NCBI GenBank assembly: GCA_021836865.1
Contig: JAKBHH010000009.1
Coordinates: 1 to 60,133 of the forward strand
Source: Acidobacteriota bacterium
Lineage (GTDB): Bacteria > Acidobacteriota > Terriglobia > Terriglobales > Acidobacteriaceae
Length of the DNA stretch: 60,133 nucleotides
Direction of reading: 5' to 3'
The position numbers were made by a program, and so were the translations under genes. Shown in pieces: positions 48,763 through 59,527 of the stretch. The notes beneath the pieces were generated by a model. That model ran no database searches and had not been told where the DNA came from. It worked only from the letters and a program-made list of their open reading frames with translations. Each line of letters opens with the position of its first letter. Within the stretch, counting starts at the first letter, position 1.

Positions 48763-49926
48763 TTATGGATTCCTCTGCGGCGTCTGTGTAGACTGCGCGG
48801 GCGCGCCGGGCTGGCTGTTTTGCAGGTCGGGCGCGGTGCCCGGCGTGAAGCGGTCCGGGCGCAGGGGCTGCGGGGGGTGGGCCACGGGTACGGGCGGGGT
48901 GCTGTCATGGAGCGGTTGCTGGTCCGGGGGCAGGTTGGGGTCGATGAGGCCGGGCAACCGCTCGGCCATGATCGCGGAAGCTTTTTTCTGGGCCTCCTCC
49001 TGCTGGACCTCTGCGCCTTTGAGAGCCTGGCTCACGGCCATGTCCTGCTGCTGGTCGGGCGAGAAGCGCGGTTGGGTGGAGGTGATCACGAGCACTTCGT
49101 CGAGGCGGTCGAGCTTGGCATAGGGTTTGACGATGACGTTGATGAAGCCGTCGCGTTGAGGGTCGCGTACCACCTTGTCGACGACGCCGACGGGCAGGCC
49201 GCGGGGAAATATCTGGTCGCCGCCGGCGGTGAGGACGCGCTCGCCGGGCTGGATGCGGTTGTCGGCGATAATGCCGACGATCTGCGGCTGGCCCTGAGCG
49301 TTGCCGCGCAGGATGCCGCGAATGCGCGTGGTTTCAAGGATGACCCCTGCGCCGCTGGTCTGGTCGTTGATGACGAGGATCTGGGATGCGTGGGAAAAGG
49401 CGTCGCGCACCTTGCCGACGATGCCGTCCGGGGTGATGACGGCCATGTCGTGCTGGAGGCCGTCGACTGTGCCCTTGTCGATGTAGAGGACGCGGGACTG
49501 GGTGGTGCCGCTGGAGCCGATGACCTGTGCGGGGAGCGTTTTGTAGAGGTACGTTTCCTGGAAGTGCAGGAGTGCCTGCAGGCGCTGGCCCTGGCGTGCG
49601 TCTTCAAGCAACGCGGCTTGTTCAAGGCGGAGGCGGTCGACGGTTTTCTGCAGGTCCTGGTTCTGCTGACGGACATGACGCAGGTCAATATAGTTCTGCC
49701 AGAGATCGAGCAGGTCGAGTCCTGAGGAATGAATGAGCCGCTCGGGGGGCGATACGAATGCACTAGCCCAGAGGCGGATGAGGCGCACTCCGCCGGAGTC
49801 GCGTGGATCAAGGCTCATGCGTCCGGAATCGGCACGGTGCACCTGCACGGCGAGGCCGACGACCTGTACCGCCAGCAGGGCCAGAAGCACCAGAAGATTC
49901 CGATAACGGACGAAGAACGGTTCCAT
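48763..49926 (-). CDS. mreC: Rod shape-determining protein MreC
   Basis: Periplasmic scaffold that activates PBP2/RodA. The 387-residue product has a membrane helix near residues 10-28. A coiled coil follows (~75-110, RHVRQQNQDLQKTVDRLRLEQAALLED), then the double beta-barrel domain (YIDKGTVDGLQHDMAVITPDGIVGKV, LTAGGDQIFPRGLPVGVVDKVVRD). A ~90-residue Pro/Gln-rich tail rarely seen in E. coli-type MreC completes it. It follows mreB after 70 nt. Confidence 0.94.
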   Translation of the reverse strand: MEPFFVRYRNLLVLLALLAVQVVGLAVQVHRADSGRMSLDPRDSGGVRLIRLWASAFVSPPERLIHSSGLDLLDLWQNYIDLRHVRQQNQDLQKTVDRLRLEQAALLEDARQGQRLQALLHFQETYLYKTLPAQVIGSSGTTQSRVLYIDKGTVDGLQHDMAVITPDGIVGKVRDAFSHASQILVINDQTSGAGVILETTRIRGILRGNAQGQPQIVGIIADNRIQPGERVLTAGGDQIFPRGLPVGVVDKVVRDPQRDGFINVIVKPYAKLDRLDEVLVITSTQPRFSPDQQQDMAVSQALKGAEVQQEEAQKKASAIMAERLPGLIDPNLPPDQQPLHDSTPPVPVAHPPQPLRPDRFTPGTAPDLQNSQPGAPAQSTQTPQRNP

Positions 49927-49996
49927 GGCAAAGCTCAGGGCCCAAGCCCGGGCGCGCGGGGAAAGATTTGTTTACCGGCCCCGTCAATCCCGCCGC

Positions 49997-51079
<1,083 letters not shown>

Positions 51080-51235
51080 TCAATATGCATTGTACGGCCA
51101 CCGGGGGCCTCGCTGCCTGCGCCGCGAAGTGACTACCGTGCGAAAAGATGCCGGCGTGCGGTAGACTCATTGATTGCGCCGCAGGGGCGACGGCTCCGCG
51201 CGCGAAGGGTATTGATCCACTTCTGCGAGGCTTAT

Positions 51236-52726
51236 ATGACTTATCCCGTGTATCGCAATCTTATCGACGGCCAGTGGCTCCCGGCCAGGAGCGGCAAGAC
51301 CATCCTCAACCTGAACCCGGCAGACCATGCGGATGTTGTTGGTGCGTTCCCCTCCTCGTCCGCGGAAGATGTAGCGCAGGCGGTGGCTGCGGCGAAGAAG
51401 GCCTACACGACGTGGCGTCTGGTGCCTGCGCCGAAGCGGGCTGAGATTCTGGTGCGCGCGGGACTGCTGCTGCAGGAGCGCAAGGAGCAGTACGCCCGCG
51501 ATATGACCCGCGAGATGGGCAAGGTGCTGGCGGAGACGCGCGGCGACGTGCAGGAGGCGATTGACGAAGCGTTCTATGTAGCGGGTGAGGGGCGGCGGCT
51601 TTTTGGGGTGACGACGCCGAGCGAGCTGCAAAACAAGTTTGCCATGAGCGTGCGCATGCCGCTGGGGGTGGTGGGCCTGATTACGCCGTGGAACTTCCCC
51701 ATGGCGATTCCTAGCTGGAAGCTGTTTCCCGCTCTGGTGGCGGGGAATACGTGCGTCATCAAGCCGGCGACGGATACGCCGCTTTCAACCTACAACCTGG
51801 TGCAGGCGCTGGTGGATGCGGGGCTGCCTGCTGGGGTGGTGAACCTGGTGAGCGGCAGCGGTTCGGCCACCGGCACGCCGCTGCTGGAGCACCCGGATGT
51901 GCGCGCGATCAGCTTTACTGGGTCCAGCGAAGTGGGTTCGCTGGTGGGGCAGCGGGCCGCGGCTACGTTCAAGCCTGTCTCGCTGGAGATGGGCGGCAAA
52001 AATGCGCAGATTGTGCTCAACGACGCCAATCTTGATCTGGCGCTGGACGGCGCGCTTTGGGGCGCGTTCGGAACGACGGGGCAGCGCTGCACGGCCACCA
52101 GCCGCATTCTGTTGCAGAAGGGAATTGCGGAGAAGTTTACGACGGAATTTGTGACGCGGGCCAGGGCATTGAAGGTTGGCAATGGACTTGACGAGTCAGT
52201 TGAAGTGGGTCCGCAGGTGAACGCGGGACAAATTGAGACCTCAAAGAAATATGTGGAGATTGCGCTGGCCGAGGGAGCAAAGCTGCTTACGGGCGGCCAT
52301 GCGTTGACTGAGGGAGCATACAGCAAAGGCACGTTCTTTGAGCCGACGGTGCTGGGCGGCGTGACGCCGACGATGCGGATTGCGCGGGAAGAGGTGTTTG
52401 GCCCGGTGGTGAGCCTGATTGAATTCGAGAGCTTTGAGCAGGGGCTTGAGATCGCAAACTCCATCGACTACGGTCTTTCGACGGCGCTGTACACCAAGGA
52501 CGTGAACCGGGCCTTTGCGGCGATTCGCGATCTGGAGGCGGGGATTACGTACATCAACGCGCCGACGATTGGCGCGGAGGTGCATCTGCCGTTTGGCGGC
52601 GTAAAGCAGACGGGGAACGGACACCGCGAGGGGCTGGGCGCGATCGAGTTCTTCACGACCTGGAAGGCCGTGTATGTGGATTACTCCGACAAACTGCAGC
52701 GGGCGCAGATTGATAACGCGGAGTGA
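51236..52726 (+). CDS. NAD(P)-dependent aldehyde dehydrogenase
   Basis: Oxidises an aldehyde to an acid. The 496-residue product has all active-site elements: N153 (PWNFP), K176 (IKPA), the nucleotide-binding FTGSSEVG, E251 (LEMGGKN) and the nucleophile C285 (GQRCTATSR). Sequence style is close to succinate- or 2-oxoglutarate-semialdehyde dehydrogenases, but the substrate is not fixed. ATG 51236 with GCGAGG was chosen; the frame extends to 51170 without a better start. It diverges from mreB. Confidence 0.9.
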   Translation: MTYPVYRNLIDGQWLPARSGKTILNLNPADHADVVGAFPSSSAEDVAQAVAAAKKAYTTWRLVPAPKRAEILVRAGLLLQERKEQYARDMTREMGKVLAETRGDVQEAIDEAFYVAGEGRRLFGVTTPSELQNKFAMSVRMPLGVVGLITPWNFPMAIPSWKLFPALVAGNTCVIKPATDTPLSTYNLVQALVDAGLPAGVVNLVSGSGSATGTPLLEHPDVRAISFTGSSEVGSLVGQRAAATFKPVSLEMGGKNAQIVLNDANLDLALDGALWGAFGTTGQRCTATSRILLQKGIAEKFTTEFVTRARALKVGNGLDESVEVGPQVNAGQIETSKKYVEIALAEGAKLLTGGHALTEGAYSKGTFFEPTVLGGVTPTMRIAREEVFGPVVSLIEFESFEQGLEIANSIDYGLSTALYTKDVNRAFAAIRDLEAGITYINAPTIGAEVHLPFGGVKQTGNGHREGLGAIEFFTTWKAVYVDYSDKLQRAQIDNAE

Positions 52727-52789
52727 CCTGCCGCTGCTTGCGCATTCCCGAAGGGTAGGATGCACTGCGCGATAGAGCGTCGGGAAGAA

Positions 52790-53947
52790 TCAGTCGTTCA
52801 ACCTGCCATAGATGACATTGGCTGTGCCGGAGTGGGTGAGGGCGCACTGTGCGTGCTGGTCGCACTTGTAGTGGATGAGTGCGAAGTTGGCGGCCCAGCT
52901 GGCGGCGATGGGCTGATCAGTCTTTCTGCCGATGAAGAAGCTTCTGCCGGGGCTGGTGGCAAGCAGCTCCCTGGAAGCATCGTAGCCCGTGATATGTTCA
53001 TCGCCCTGAATGTAGAAGCCGGAGACGGGCCGGCGGGCATTTTTCTGCGCGCCGCCGCGGCGCGCCGCCCGTGCCCGCTCATCCGCTTGCTGCGCGTTGT
53101 GGTTCATAAGCGCCTGTTGATCATCCAGGGTGGGAAAGTTTGTGGTGATCTCCCAGTAATCGACGTGCTTGTAGGCCTGCTTGGAGCAGGGGATTTCGCC
53201 CTGAGCATCGATGGCGACAATCTTGCGGTCGTTGTCGCGCTGATCATAGAAGATGTCCTGGCCGTGCCTGCGCGCGTCTTCCTGCGCCTGCAGTTGAGCG
53301 ACCTGCGCCCGGCGCGCCGACTCAGCCTGCTGGATGCGCGCGGCGGCGGCCTTGTTCGCAGGCAGATGCGCCGGCACGGCGACGGGCGGCAGAGCGTCTG
53401 CTGGGTTGTAAGGGATGACAACGTCCTTCTGGCACAGGGCGAAACCGGAGGAGTCGACGAGGCGAATGGTGAGGTTGATGGGCAGGGGAGGGTTGTTCAG
53501 GACGAAATTGAATCCTGCCGCAACCGTGGGGTCGATGGGCTCAATCTGGACCTGATAGTGCAGCTTGCCATCCCAGCGGACAAGCAGGTGGCCCCGGAGG
53601 CCGGCCGGCTTGTAGATGCCCTCGCCGAGGTCCTGGGAGTCGGCACTGGGCGTCTCTTCTCCGTTATGGTGAAACGCGAAGAGGACGACAAGCAGCGTGA
53701 GGAGCACTGCGAATCCAGCCATCACGAGGGGAAGCTGTTTAGAGGGAGCCTTGCGGAGAGATACAGGGGGTTCGGGTTCGGTGCGAGGAGCGTCGGAATG
53801 GAAGATACCATCATTATGGTCGTTAGCTCCAGACGCCGCACCGCTGGAGGCCGCAGGGGTTTCCGGGGCCGATGCAGGATCGGTGTCGCCAGTCTTTGCC
53901 GGGTCAGCGCCCGGCAGGCCGGCTTCATTCTCGGCAGACTCATTCAT
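52790..53947 (-). CDS. Membrane-anchored protein of unknown function
   Basis: Not recognised. The 385-residue product has ~70 cytoplasmic residues rich in Ala/Pro/Glu, one membrane helix (about 73-92, LPLVMAGFAVLLTLLVVLFAF), and a large periplasmic part. The latter has a beta-like domain (HLLVRWDGKLHYQVQIEPID, LPINLTIRLVDSSGFALC), an Ala/Gln/Arg-rich helix (~197-230) and a second domain with paired Cys (CSKQ and CDQHAQC). AGGGGAAC precedes the ATG at 53947. It is convergent with the aldehyde dehydrogenase. Confidence 0.65.
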   Translation of the reverse strand: MNESAENEAGLPGADPAKTGDTDPASAPETPAASSGAASGANDHNDGIFHSDAPRTEPEPPVSLRKAPSKQLPLVMAGFAVLLTLLVVLFAFHHNGEETPSADSQDLGEGIYKPAGLRGHLLVRWDGKLHYQVQIEPIDPTVAAGFNFVLNNPPLPINLTIRLVDSSGFALCQKDVVIPYNPADALPPVAVPAHLPANKAAAARIQQAESARRAQVAQLQAQEDARRHGQDIFYDQRDNDRKIVAIDAQGEIPCSKQAYKHVDYWEITTNFPTLDDQQALMNHNAQQADERARAARRGGAQKNARRPVSGFYIQGDEHITGYDASRELLATSPGRSFFIGRKTDQPIAASWAANFALIHYKCDQHAQCALTHSGTANVIYGRLND

Positions 53948-54134
53948 GTAACAGTTCCCCTGGTCTCTTTATAGGTATAGGAGCGTGTCAGTCTTAAGGC
54001 CATTGGAGCATGCCGATGGTGCTGTGACAACGTTGAACCGGCAAGATGGGTCACCTTCGTAACCGGCAGCGATGCGGCGGACCGGGTTCAGGGGCCGCGA
54101 GCGCTGGCCTGGCCTGCCGGGCCAGCGACGGTTT

Positions 54135-55055
54135 TTACTGCGCCTCCCACGGACTCTTGACGGGGATGGCGCTCTGCAGCCATGCGCTGTAGATCAAGTC
54201 GCGCAACATGCTGGCACCGGCGGCCAGGCGCTCCGCGGCAAAGTCACGGGACTGGGCCGAGCCGGCACCGGTGAATCCACCCGACTTTTCAAACATGTAG
54301 ACCTGCTCCACCTGGGTAGCGGACTGGCGCAGATAGGCGACGTAGGGGTCAAAGACGTCCCCCTGAATGGGCTGCAGGGGCGCGATAAGCGCCTGTACCT
54401 GGGGTGGGTGAATATTGGCTCCGATAAAGGGGCCTTCAAATTCCCAGTGAATCTGATGGGCGGTGGTGTAGCCGTTCGGATTGGCCCCAACCCAGCCGTT
54501 GTAGCGGATGGTGGTGTGAAGCGGCTGCGAGCCGTCGCCGACGTAGTGGCCGAGCCAGCCGGCGTAGAAGATGGCTGCCTGCTCGACCGGCGCGGTGTCT
54601 TGCCCGGAGGCGGCCAGATGACGGTAGGCGCGCAGGGCAGCTTTGAGGCGTTCCCAGACCTCGGTCGTTTGCCAGGGCTGCAGGCCGATCTTCTCAGGAC
54701 GCTCGCCGGCGGCGAAGACTTTGGCTTCAAAGTCGAAGCGGCGGTGCGGAAGCGGGCCGAGGGCGTCGGCGAGTTCGAGGTCGATGAAGTGCTCGGGGGC
54801 CTGTGCGTCGACTAGTTCAGGTTCAGACGGGGAGCGCCAGCGATCAGGCTCGGGGCCGAGGTACTCGATCTCGCGGATGGCAGCTTCAGAGCGCAGGAAC
54901 GCGGGGGCATCGCTGGGAAGGTTGAAGATGGCAAGCCGGTTGATGATGCAGTGTCCCTCATCGCCCCAGGCATGGGCTAGGGGAGGATGCACGGTGAAGA
55001 AGCCCAGAATGAGGAGTAAGCAGGCGTGGCGTGGGTTCAGGATGGTGCGTTCCAT
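54135..55055 (-). CDS. Secreted S1/P1-type nuclease
   Basis: Zinc-dependent nuclease/phosphodiesterase family. The 306-residue product from ATG 55055 has a signal peptide cut most likely after HA (residue 29), leaving Trp30 as the mature first residue, as S1/P1 enzymes need for zinc binding. Further ligands are H35 (GDEGH), HFIDLE, the H-x3-D motif GHYVGDGSQPLH, and a final H-rich motif HQIHWEFEG. The last motif ends in Glu where Asp is usual. No strong ribosome-binding site is seen. The frame continues upstream to 56096 but that part lies antisense to the kinase gene. Confidence 0.8.
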   Translation of the reverse strand: MERTILNPRHACLLLILGFFTVHPPLAHAWGDEGHCIINRLAIFNLPSDAPAFLRSEAAIREIEYLGPEPDRWRSPSEPELVDAQAPEHFIDLELADALGPLPHRRFDFEAKVFAAGERPEKIGLQPWQTTEVWERLKAALRAYRHLAASGQDTAPVEQAAIFYAGWLGHYVGDGSQPLHTTIRYNGWVGANPNGYTTAHQIHWEFEGPFIGANIHPPQVQALIAPLQPIQGDVFDPYVAYLRQSATQVEQVYMFEKSGGFTGAGSAQSRDFAAERLAAGASMLRDLIYSAWLQSAIPVKSPWEAQ

Positions 55056-55505
55056 GGAGCCAGTATAAGGAGGAGGCGCGTTTGGGCTGTGCGGGGAGAC
55101 GATATAGGATAGGCCCGATTGCGGACGAAAGAGAGGCGGATGACGGGTAGATTTCTCCAATGCCAGGCCAATTACGGGCGGGATGCGGGAAGCATAATTT
55201 GGCGTGGCAGCCCCGACAAAGAGGCGTAAGGTAAAGGACCATAGGCTGCCGAGAGAGCCGAATGGGCCGAGTTCTGCCGCGCACTGGAAGGCGCACCCGC
55301 GCGTCGTCTGCGCCGCCATTTGCAGTACGACCGTGCGTGCAGAGGTTCCAAGAGTAACTTTTTGAAGAATTTGACTCTTTTGCGGGATGCTTTTTTCAGG
55401 ATGAGCGTGGCTAGAATGATGTAGACGTTCGAATACCCTGTACCTCTCTGGAGGGGGACAGGTCGATCGCAGCTGAAATAGGAATCTCAGGAGAGCGCAG
55501 GCGGC
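55056..55505. other. Divergent spacer between nuclease and kinase genes
   Basis: A 450-nt stretch without a convincing gene. The right half (55350-55440) is AT-rich, with TTGACT near 55370 and TAGAAT near 55412, but their spacing does not form one standard promoter. A small inverted repeat, ACCTCTCTGGAGGGGG, lies at about 55442. Promoters for both flanking genes are expected here. Confidence 0.35.
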
Positions 55506-58500
55506 ATGGAGAATGACGGAGCCCGGCATGTGAAGCAGGTGGCGCGAGAGACCTCTCCATCCACATGGTCTGCTCTGGCTGTGCTTGCGCTTGCCATGGC
55601 GGCGGGAGGCATAACTGCGCGCCTTGAGGCCGGCCCGCGCTATGACTGGCTGCTGTTGATGACCGCCATGGGTCTCACAGCGGCGGTCGCGATGCGTCTG
55701 CTGGCGGACAATTCCGCAGAACGGGAAGCGGCCCTTCGCTATGCCGGCGATCCGCTGAAGGACCTGCTGGATTCTGCCGGGCCGATCATTCTCTCCATCG
55801 GACTTGACGGGCGTTTCACCTACGCCAATCCCGCAGCCGAGCGGTTGCTGGGCTATCACGCAGAGGAACTCGCGGGACTGAGGGGAACCGGAGATTTGCT
55901 GGCACCTGGGGAAGCGGATCGCCTGGTGCGAGAAGTGCAAAGGCTCTGCGGCATCGAACGGCAGACCGAAGATTCGCCGGAGGGGCGGATCGAAGCCTAC
56001 GCGGAGATTGCCCGCTGTCTTGCTCCCAGTATGACGCCGGCGATTGACACGAGTCTGCGCCGTAAGGACGGGAGCCTGCTGCCCGTCAGACTGCATCTCT
56101 CAACTCTGCGCAACCGGGATGGCGATCCGGTGGGCATGGTGGCGGTCGGGTTGATCCAGAGCGCGACGGGGCGAAAGGAACTGCTGAAGCGCGAGACGCG
56201 CGATCGCTTCAGGGATGTGTTCGAGAACTCGAGCGAGATGATCGCGACGCTGGATCTTTCGGGACGGTTCCTCTATGCGAACCCGGCCTGGAGGAGGTGC
56301 TTCGGCAACAGCGGCGACCCGGGCGCAGACGAGGGATCCTTCGAGGACGCATTCGGGCCGGGTACGCGGGCAGAGGCCGCCTCGCTGCTTCGGCGGTCGC
56401 TGAGCGGTGAGACGATTGACCGCGCGCCGCTGCGCAATGAGGGGAAAGACGGGCATCTGGTGGAGTTGGAGCTGAGTCTGCACCAGCGACGCCGGGCGGG
56501 AAAGCCGATGGCAGTGCAATGCCAGGCGCGCGACGTAACCCAGCAGAAGCGCCGCGAACAGCGCCTCGCGTTGCAACTGTTGGTGAGCCAGATTCTTGGG
56601 GAAAACCTGTCGGCGGATACCGCGGCTGTGCGTGTTCTTGAGGCGCTCTGTGTCTCCCAGGGCTGGGATATGGCTGTGAAGTGGGACGTGAACCAGGACG
56701 AGCGGCGTCTGGAGTTCAGCACGGCCTGGGGTCTGCCCGGCGGCGAGATCGAGTCATTTATCCAGCAGAGCATGGCAAAGCCGCTGTTGCTCGGGGAAGA
56801 GCTTCCGGGGAGGACATGGAAAGAGGGCCGGCTGGTGTGGGTGACCGATCTGCGGGAGCTGCGCGGAAGTGCGCGAGCGCAGGCTGCGGTGGAGCGGAAT
56901 ATGGTGTCGGGTTGGGCGGCTCCGATCCAGGTGGGCAACTCGGTTCTGGCGGTTCTTGAGTTTTACAGTCATCTGCGGCTGCGCGAGGATGCGGAAATCT
57001 CGGCGGCGATGGAAACGGTGGCCTCTTCACTGGGACAGATGCTGGCCCGGACGCGTGAACGGGAACGCGCTGAGGAGCTGAGCCGTCAGCAGAAGATCCT
57101 GTTGCACTCCGTGGCGGACGGCATCTGCGGCATCGACAGGAATGGACTGGTGCGGTTTGCCAATCCGGCAGCGACGAGGCTGCTGGGCGCGCCCGCGGCC
57201 AGCCTGATCGGCAAGACAGTGCATGACCTGCTGCACGGCGGAATGCCGGCAGGCAAGCGATGCGATGACGATTGCGCGCTGCGGCGCGCGGCTATGCAGC
57301 GGGTACCCGCGACGGGCGAAAACACGATCTACCGGGCCAATGGCGCGGGTTTTCCAGCGGAGTACTTCCTGAACCCGATCATGGATCAGGGACGCTTCTC
57401 CGGCTCGGTGCTGAGTTTCAGGGACATCAGTCAACGCTATGCCCTGGACCGGCTCAAGGATGAGTTTGTTTCGACGGTGAGCCATGAGCTGCGCACTCCG
57501 TTGACTTCTATTCGCGGCGCGCTGGGCTTGCTGACATCAGGGATTCTTGGCGAGGTAAGCGATAAGGCAACGAATCTGCTGCGCATCGCGCTCACGAACT
57601 CGGATCGTCTGGTGCGGCTGATCAACGACATTCTGGACCTTGAACGGGCGCAGGGCGGGCGGGAGCCTCTGGTCTTCCGTCCGATACAGATGGGGGACCT
57701 GGTGCGGCAGGCGATGGATGGTATGCAGCTGGTGGCGGAGCAGGCCGGCGTGATGCTGATCCACGACAAGACGCAGGTAGAGGTGATGGGCGATGCGGAT
57801 CGCCTGGTGCAGGTGCTCACGAATCTGTTGTCGAACGCGGTCAAGTTTTCGCCGCCCAACTCGGCAGTGTCCGTGATGTTGCGGCCCGGCTCGAGCGGGG
57901 TGACGCTGTCGGTGATCGACCAAGGGCGCGGCATTCCCGCGGACAAGCTGGAGGCCGTGTTTGGGCGATTCCAGCAGGTGGATGCTTCCGACTCGCGGCA
58001 GAAGGGTGGGAGCGGGCTGGGTCTGGCGATTTGCCGGGCAATCGTGACGCAGCATAGCGGACGCATCTGGGCCGAACGGAATCCAACGCGCGGTACGACG
58101 TTCCGCGTATTTTTGCCCTATCACCCGGCTGCGGCGGCGAAGCGCAAGGTGGACACCTCGAATTCGCCGGGCCAGGGAGTTGTGCTCCTGGCGAGTGCGA
58201 CGGTTGCCACTCGACCGGTAATTGGTGCGCAGCTTGCCGACTACGGCTATCGGATTTTGGAGACCGACACGGTGGAACAGACCGCGACGGCTGCCCATGA
58301 CGGAGTGGAAGCGATTGTCATTGACGGATCGTTCTCGGCGGTCAACGGGTGGGAAGTGGTGCCGCAACTACGCAGAGCGAGCCCGGAAGCGCACACGCCA
58401 CTGATTTTGTTGAGCCTGGATCATCATCAGATGACGTCGGCATCGCCGTCCAACGGAGATGGCACACATCTGCGCGAAGATGCAGCGATGAAGGAGATTT

Positions 58501-58946
58501 CACGCGCACTGACAAACCCCGGAGAACTGCTGCGGATCCTTGTTGTTGAGGATGACGCGAACCTTTCGCGAACCGTTTGCGATGCGGTGGCAGGCGATCG
58601 AACTCAGGTGCAGGCGGCGCGGACGCGCATGGAGGCGATTGAGCAATGCTCCAGGTTCAAGCCGCATGTGCTGGTGTTGAACATCGGCCTGGCGGGCGGT
58701 GAGGCATTCAACGTGGTGGATAGGTTTCGCGAGCAGGAGATCCTGGGGCAGCTCCCACTCCTGATTTACTCGGGCAGCGAATTTTCTGCTGAGGATCGCG
58801 TTCATATGGACAGGGGCCTGACTCAGCTTCTTGCCAAGGGAAGAGTGCAGCCGCATCAGCTGGAGACGCTGATCCTCACGATTCTGCGGAATACGAAGCA
58901 GGTGGATGAGGGATTGGCTGATCCATCGAGCTTGCGAGAGATATGA
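55506..58946 (+). CDS. Hybrid sensor histidine kinase with two degenerate receivers
   Basis: The 1146-residue product has two membrane helices (21-40, 46-66), PAS (~82-215), PAS (~232-345), GAF (~360-515) and PAS (~525-642) domains. The HisKA domain has the phospho-acceptor H660 (STVSHELRTP), and the ATPase domain has N773/N777, DQGRGIP (805-811) and GSGLGL (835-840). Receiver 1 (~891-1003) keeps D940 but has lost the acidic pair (VVLLAS). Receiver 2 (~1009-1127) keeps E1015, D1016, D1017, S1089 and K1111 but has Asn at 1059 in place of the phospho-acceptor Asp. ATG 55506 follows CAGGAGAGC. The next genes encode a response regulator and an HPt protein. Confidence 0.9.
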   Translation: MENDGARHVKQVARETSPSTWSALAVLALAMAAGGITARLEAGPRYDWLLLMTAMGLTAAVAMRLLADNSAEREAALRYAGDPLKDLLDSAGPIILSIGLDGRFTYANPAAERLLGYHAEELAGLRGTGDLLAPGEADRLVREVQRLCGIERQTEDSPEGRIEAYAEIARCLAPSMTPAIDTSLRRKDGSLLPVRLHLSTLRNRDGDPVGMVAVGLIQSATGRKELLKRETRDRFRDVFENSSEMIATLDLSGRFLYANPAWRRCFGNSGDPGADEGSFEDAFGPGTRAEAASLLRRSLSGETIDRAPLRNEGKDGHLVELELSLHQRRRAGKPMAVQCQARDVTQQKRREQRLALQLLVSQILGENLSADTAAVRVLEALCVSQGWDMAVKWDVNQDERRLEFSTAWGLPGGEIESFIQQSMAKPLLLGEELPGRTWKEGRLVWVTDLRELRGSARAQAAVERNMVSGWAAPIQVGNSVLAVLEFYSHLRLREDAEISAAMETVASSLGQMLARTRERERAEELSRQQKILLHSVADGICGIDRNGLVRFANPAATRLLGAPAASLIGKTVHDLLHGGMPAGKRCDDDCALRRAAMQRVPATGENTIYRANGAGFPAEYFLNPIMDQGRFSGSVLSFRDISQRYALDRLKDEFVSTVSHELRTPLTSIRGALGLLTSGILGEVSDKATNLLRIALTNSDRLVRLINDILDLERAQGGREPLVFRPIQMGDLVRQAMDGMQLVAEQAGVMLIHDKTQVEVMGDADRLVQVLTNLLSNAVKFSPPNSAVSVMLRPGSSGVTLSVIDQGRGIPADKLEAVFGRFQQVDASDSRQKGGSGLGLAICRAIVTQHSGRIWAERNPTRGTTFRVFLPYHPAAAAKRKVDTSNSPGQGVVLLASATVATRPVIGAQLADYGYRILETDTVEQTATAAHDGVEAIVIDGSFSAVNGWEVVPQLRRASPEAHTPLILLSLDHHQMTSASPSNGDGTHLREDAAMKEISRALTNPGELLRILVVEDDANLSRTVCDAVAGDRTQVQAARTRMEAIEQCSRFKPHVLVLNIGLAGGEAFNVVDRFREQEILGQLPLLIYSGSEFSAEDRVHMDRGLTQLLAKGRVQPHQLETLILTILRNTKQVDEGLADPSSLREI

Positions 58947-59138
58947 GAATGATAGCTCTTTGTTGCCGCTGGACCGGGCGAGTTGCGAGGGCGGGCCAGG
59001 GGGGAGCGCAAAGACAGCGGTTCGTTGGGATGGGTGGAATTTTGCAGGCTCGGTCGGCAGACCGGCTTGCAGCGGGCAGTGAGGCGCAGGTTTAACCGGT
59101 CAGGGAAGGGCAGACTGGCAGCGTCGGGAGACTTAAAT

Positions 59139-59513
59139 ATGCGGCACCGAATACTGATTATCGATGATGAAGATGATATTCGCGAGATTGCTGCCATGAG
59201 TCTGGAGAGCGTGGCGGGATGGGAAGTCATGGTCGCCAACTCCGGGGCGCAGGGGCTGGTGCGTGCGGCCAACTACAAGCCGGATGCTATCCTGCTGGAC
59301 GTGATGATGCCGGGCATGGATGGTCCTTCCACGTTCAGGGAGCTGCGCAGCAATCCTGCCACGGCAAGGATTCCTGTGCTTTTTCTTACGGCCAAGGTGC
59401 AGGCCAGTGATCGTCAGCGATTTGCCGGAATCGGCGTAGAGGCAGTGCTCGTGAAGCCGTTCGATCCGATGACGCTCTCCACGCAGATTTCGTCGGCGTT
59501 GGGTTGGAACTGA
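59139..59513 (+). CDS. Single-domain response regulator (CheY-like)
   Basis: The 124-residue product is a receiver domain only, with no output domain. All key residues are present: the acidic pocket D9/D10/E11, phospho-acceptor D54 (LLDVMMPGMDG), T84 (FLTAK) and K106 (LVKPFD). ATG 59139 follows CGGGAG; the open frame back to 58983 is rejected. It lies 192 nt after the hybrid kinase and 14 nt before the HPt gene. An intact receiver next to a kinase with defective receivers makes it the likely phosphoryl target. Confidence 0.92.
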   Translation: MRHRILIIDDEDDIREIAAMSLESVAGWEVMVANSGAQGLVRAANYKPDAILLDVMMPGMDGPSTFRELRSNPATARIPVLFLTAKVQASDRQRFAGIGVEAVLVKPFDPMTLSTQISSALGWN

Positions 59514-59527
59514 TATAGAGGACTCGC

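Noticed and set aside
46863-49725. Long plus-strand open frames opposite mrdA, mreD and mreC
   Set aside because: Same antisense artefact; Val/Gly/Ala/Asp-rich translation without motifs.
52745-52786. TTCCCGA/TCGGGAA inverted repeat between the aldehyde dehydrogenase and the unknown membrane protein
   Set aside because: A 7-bp stem with a 28-nt loop and no U-tract is too weak to call.
55056-56096. N-terminal extension of the S1/P1 nuclease frame into the kinase gene
   Set aside because: The signal peptide begins at ATG 55055, and the upstream part is antisense to the PAS-domain coding region.
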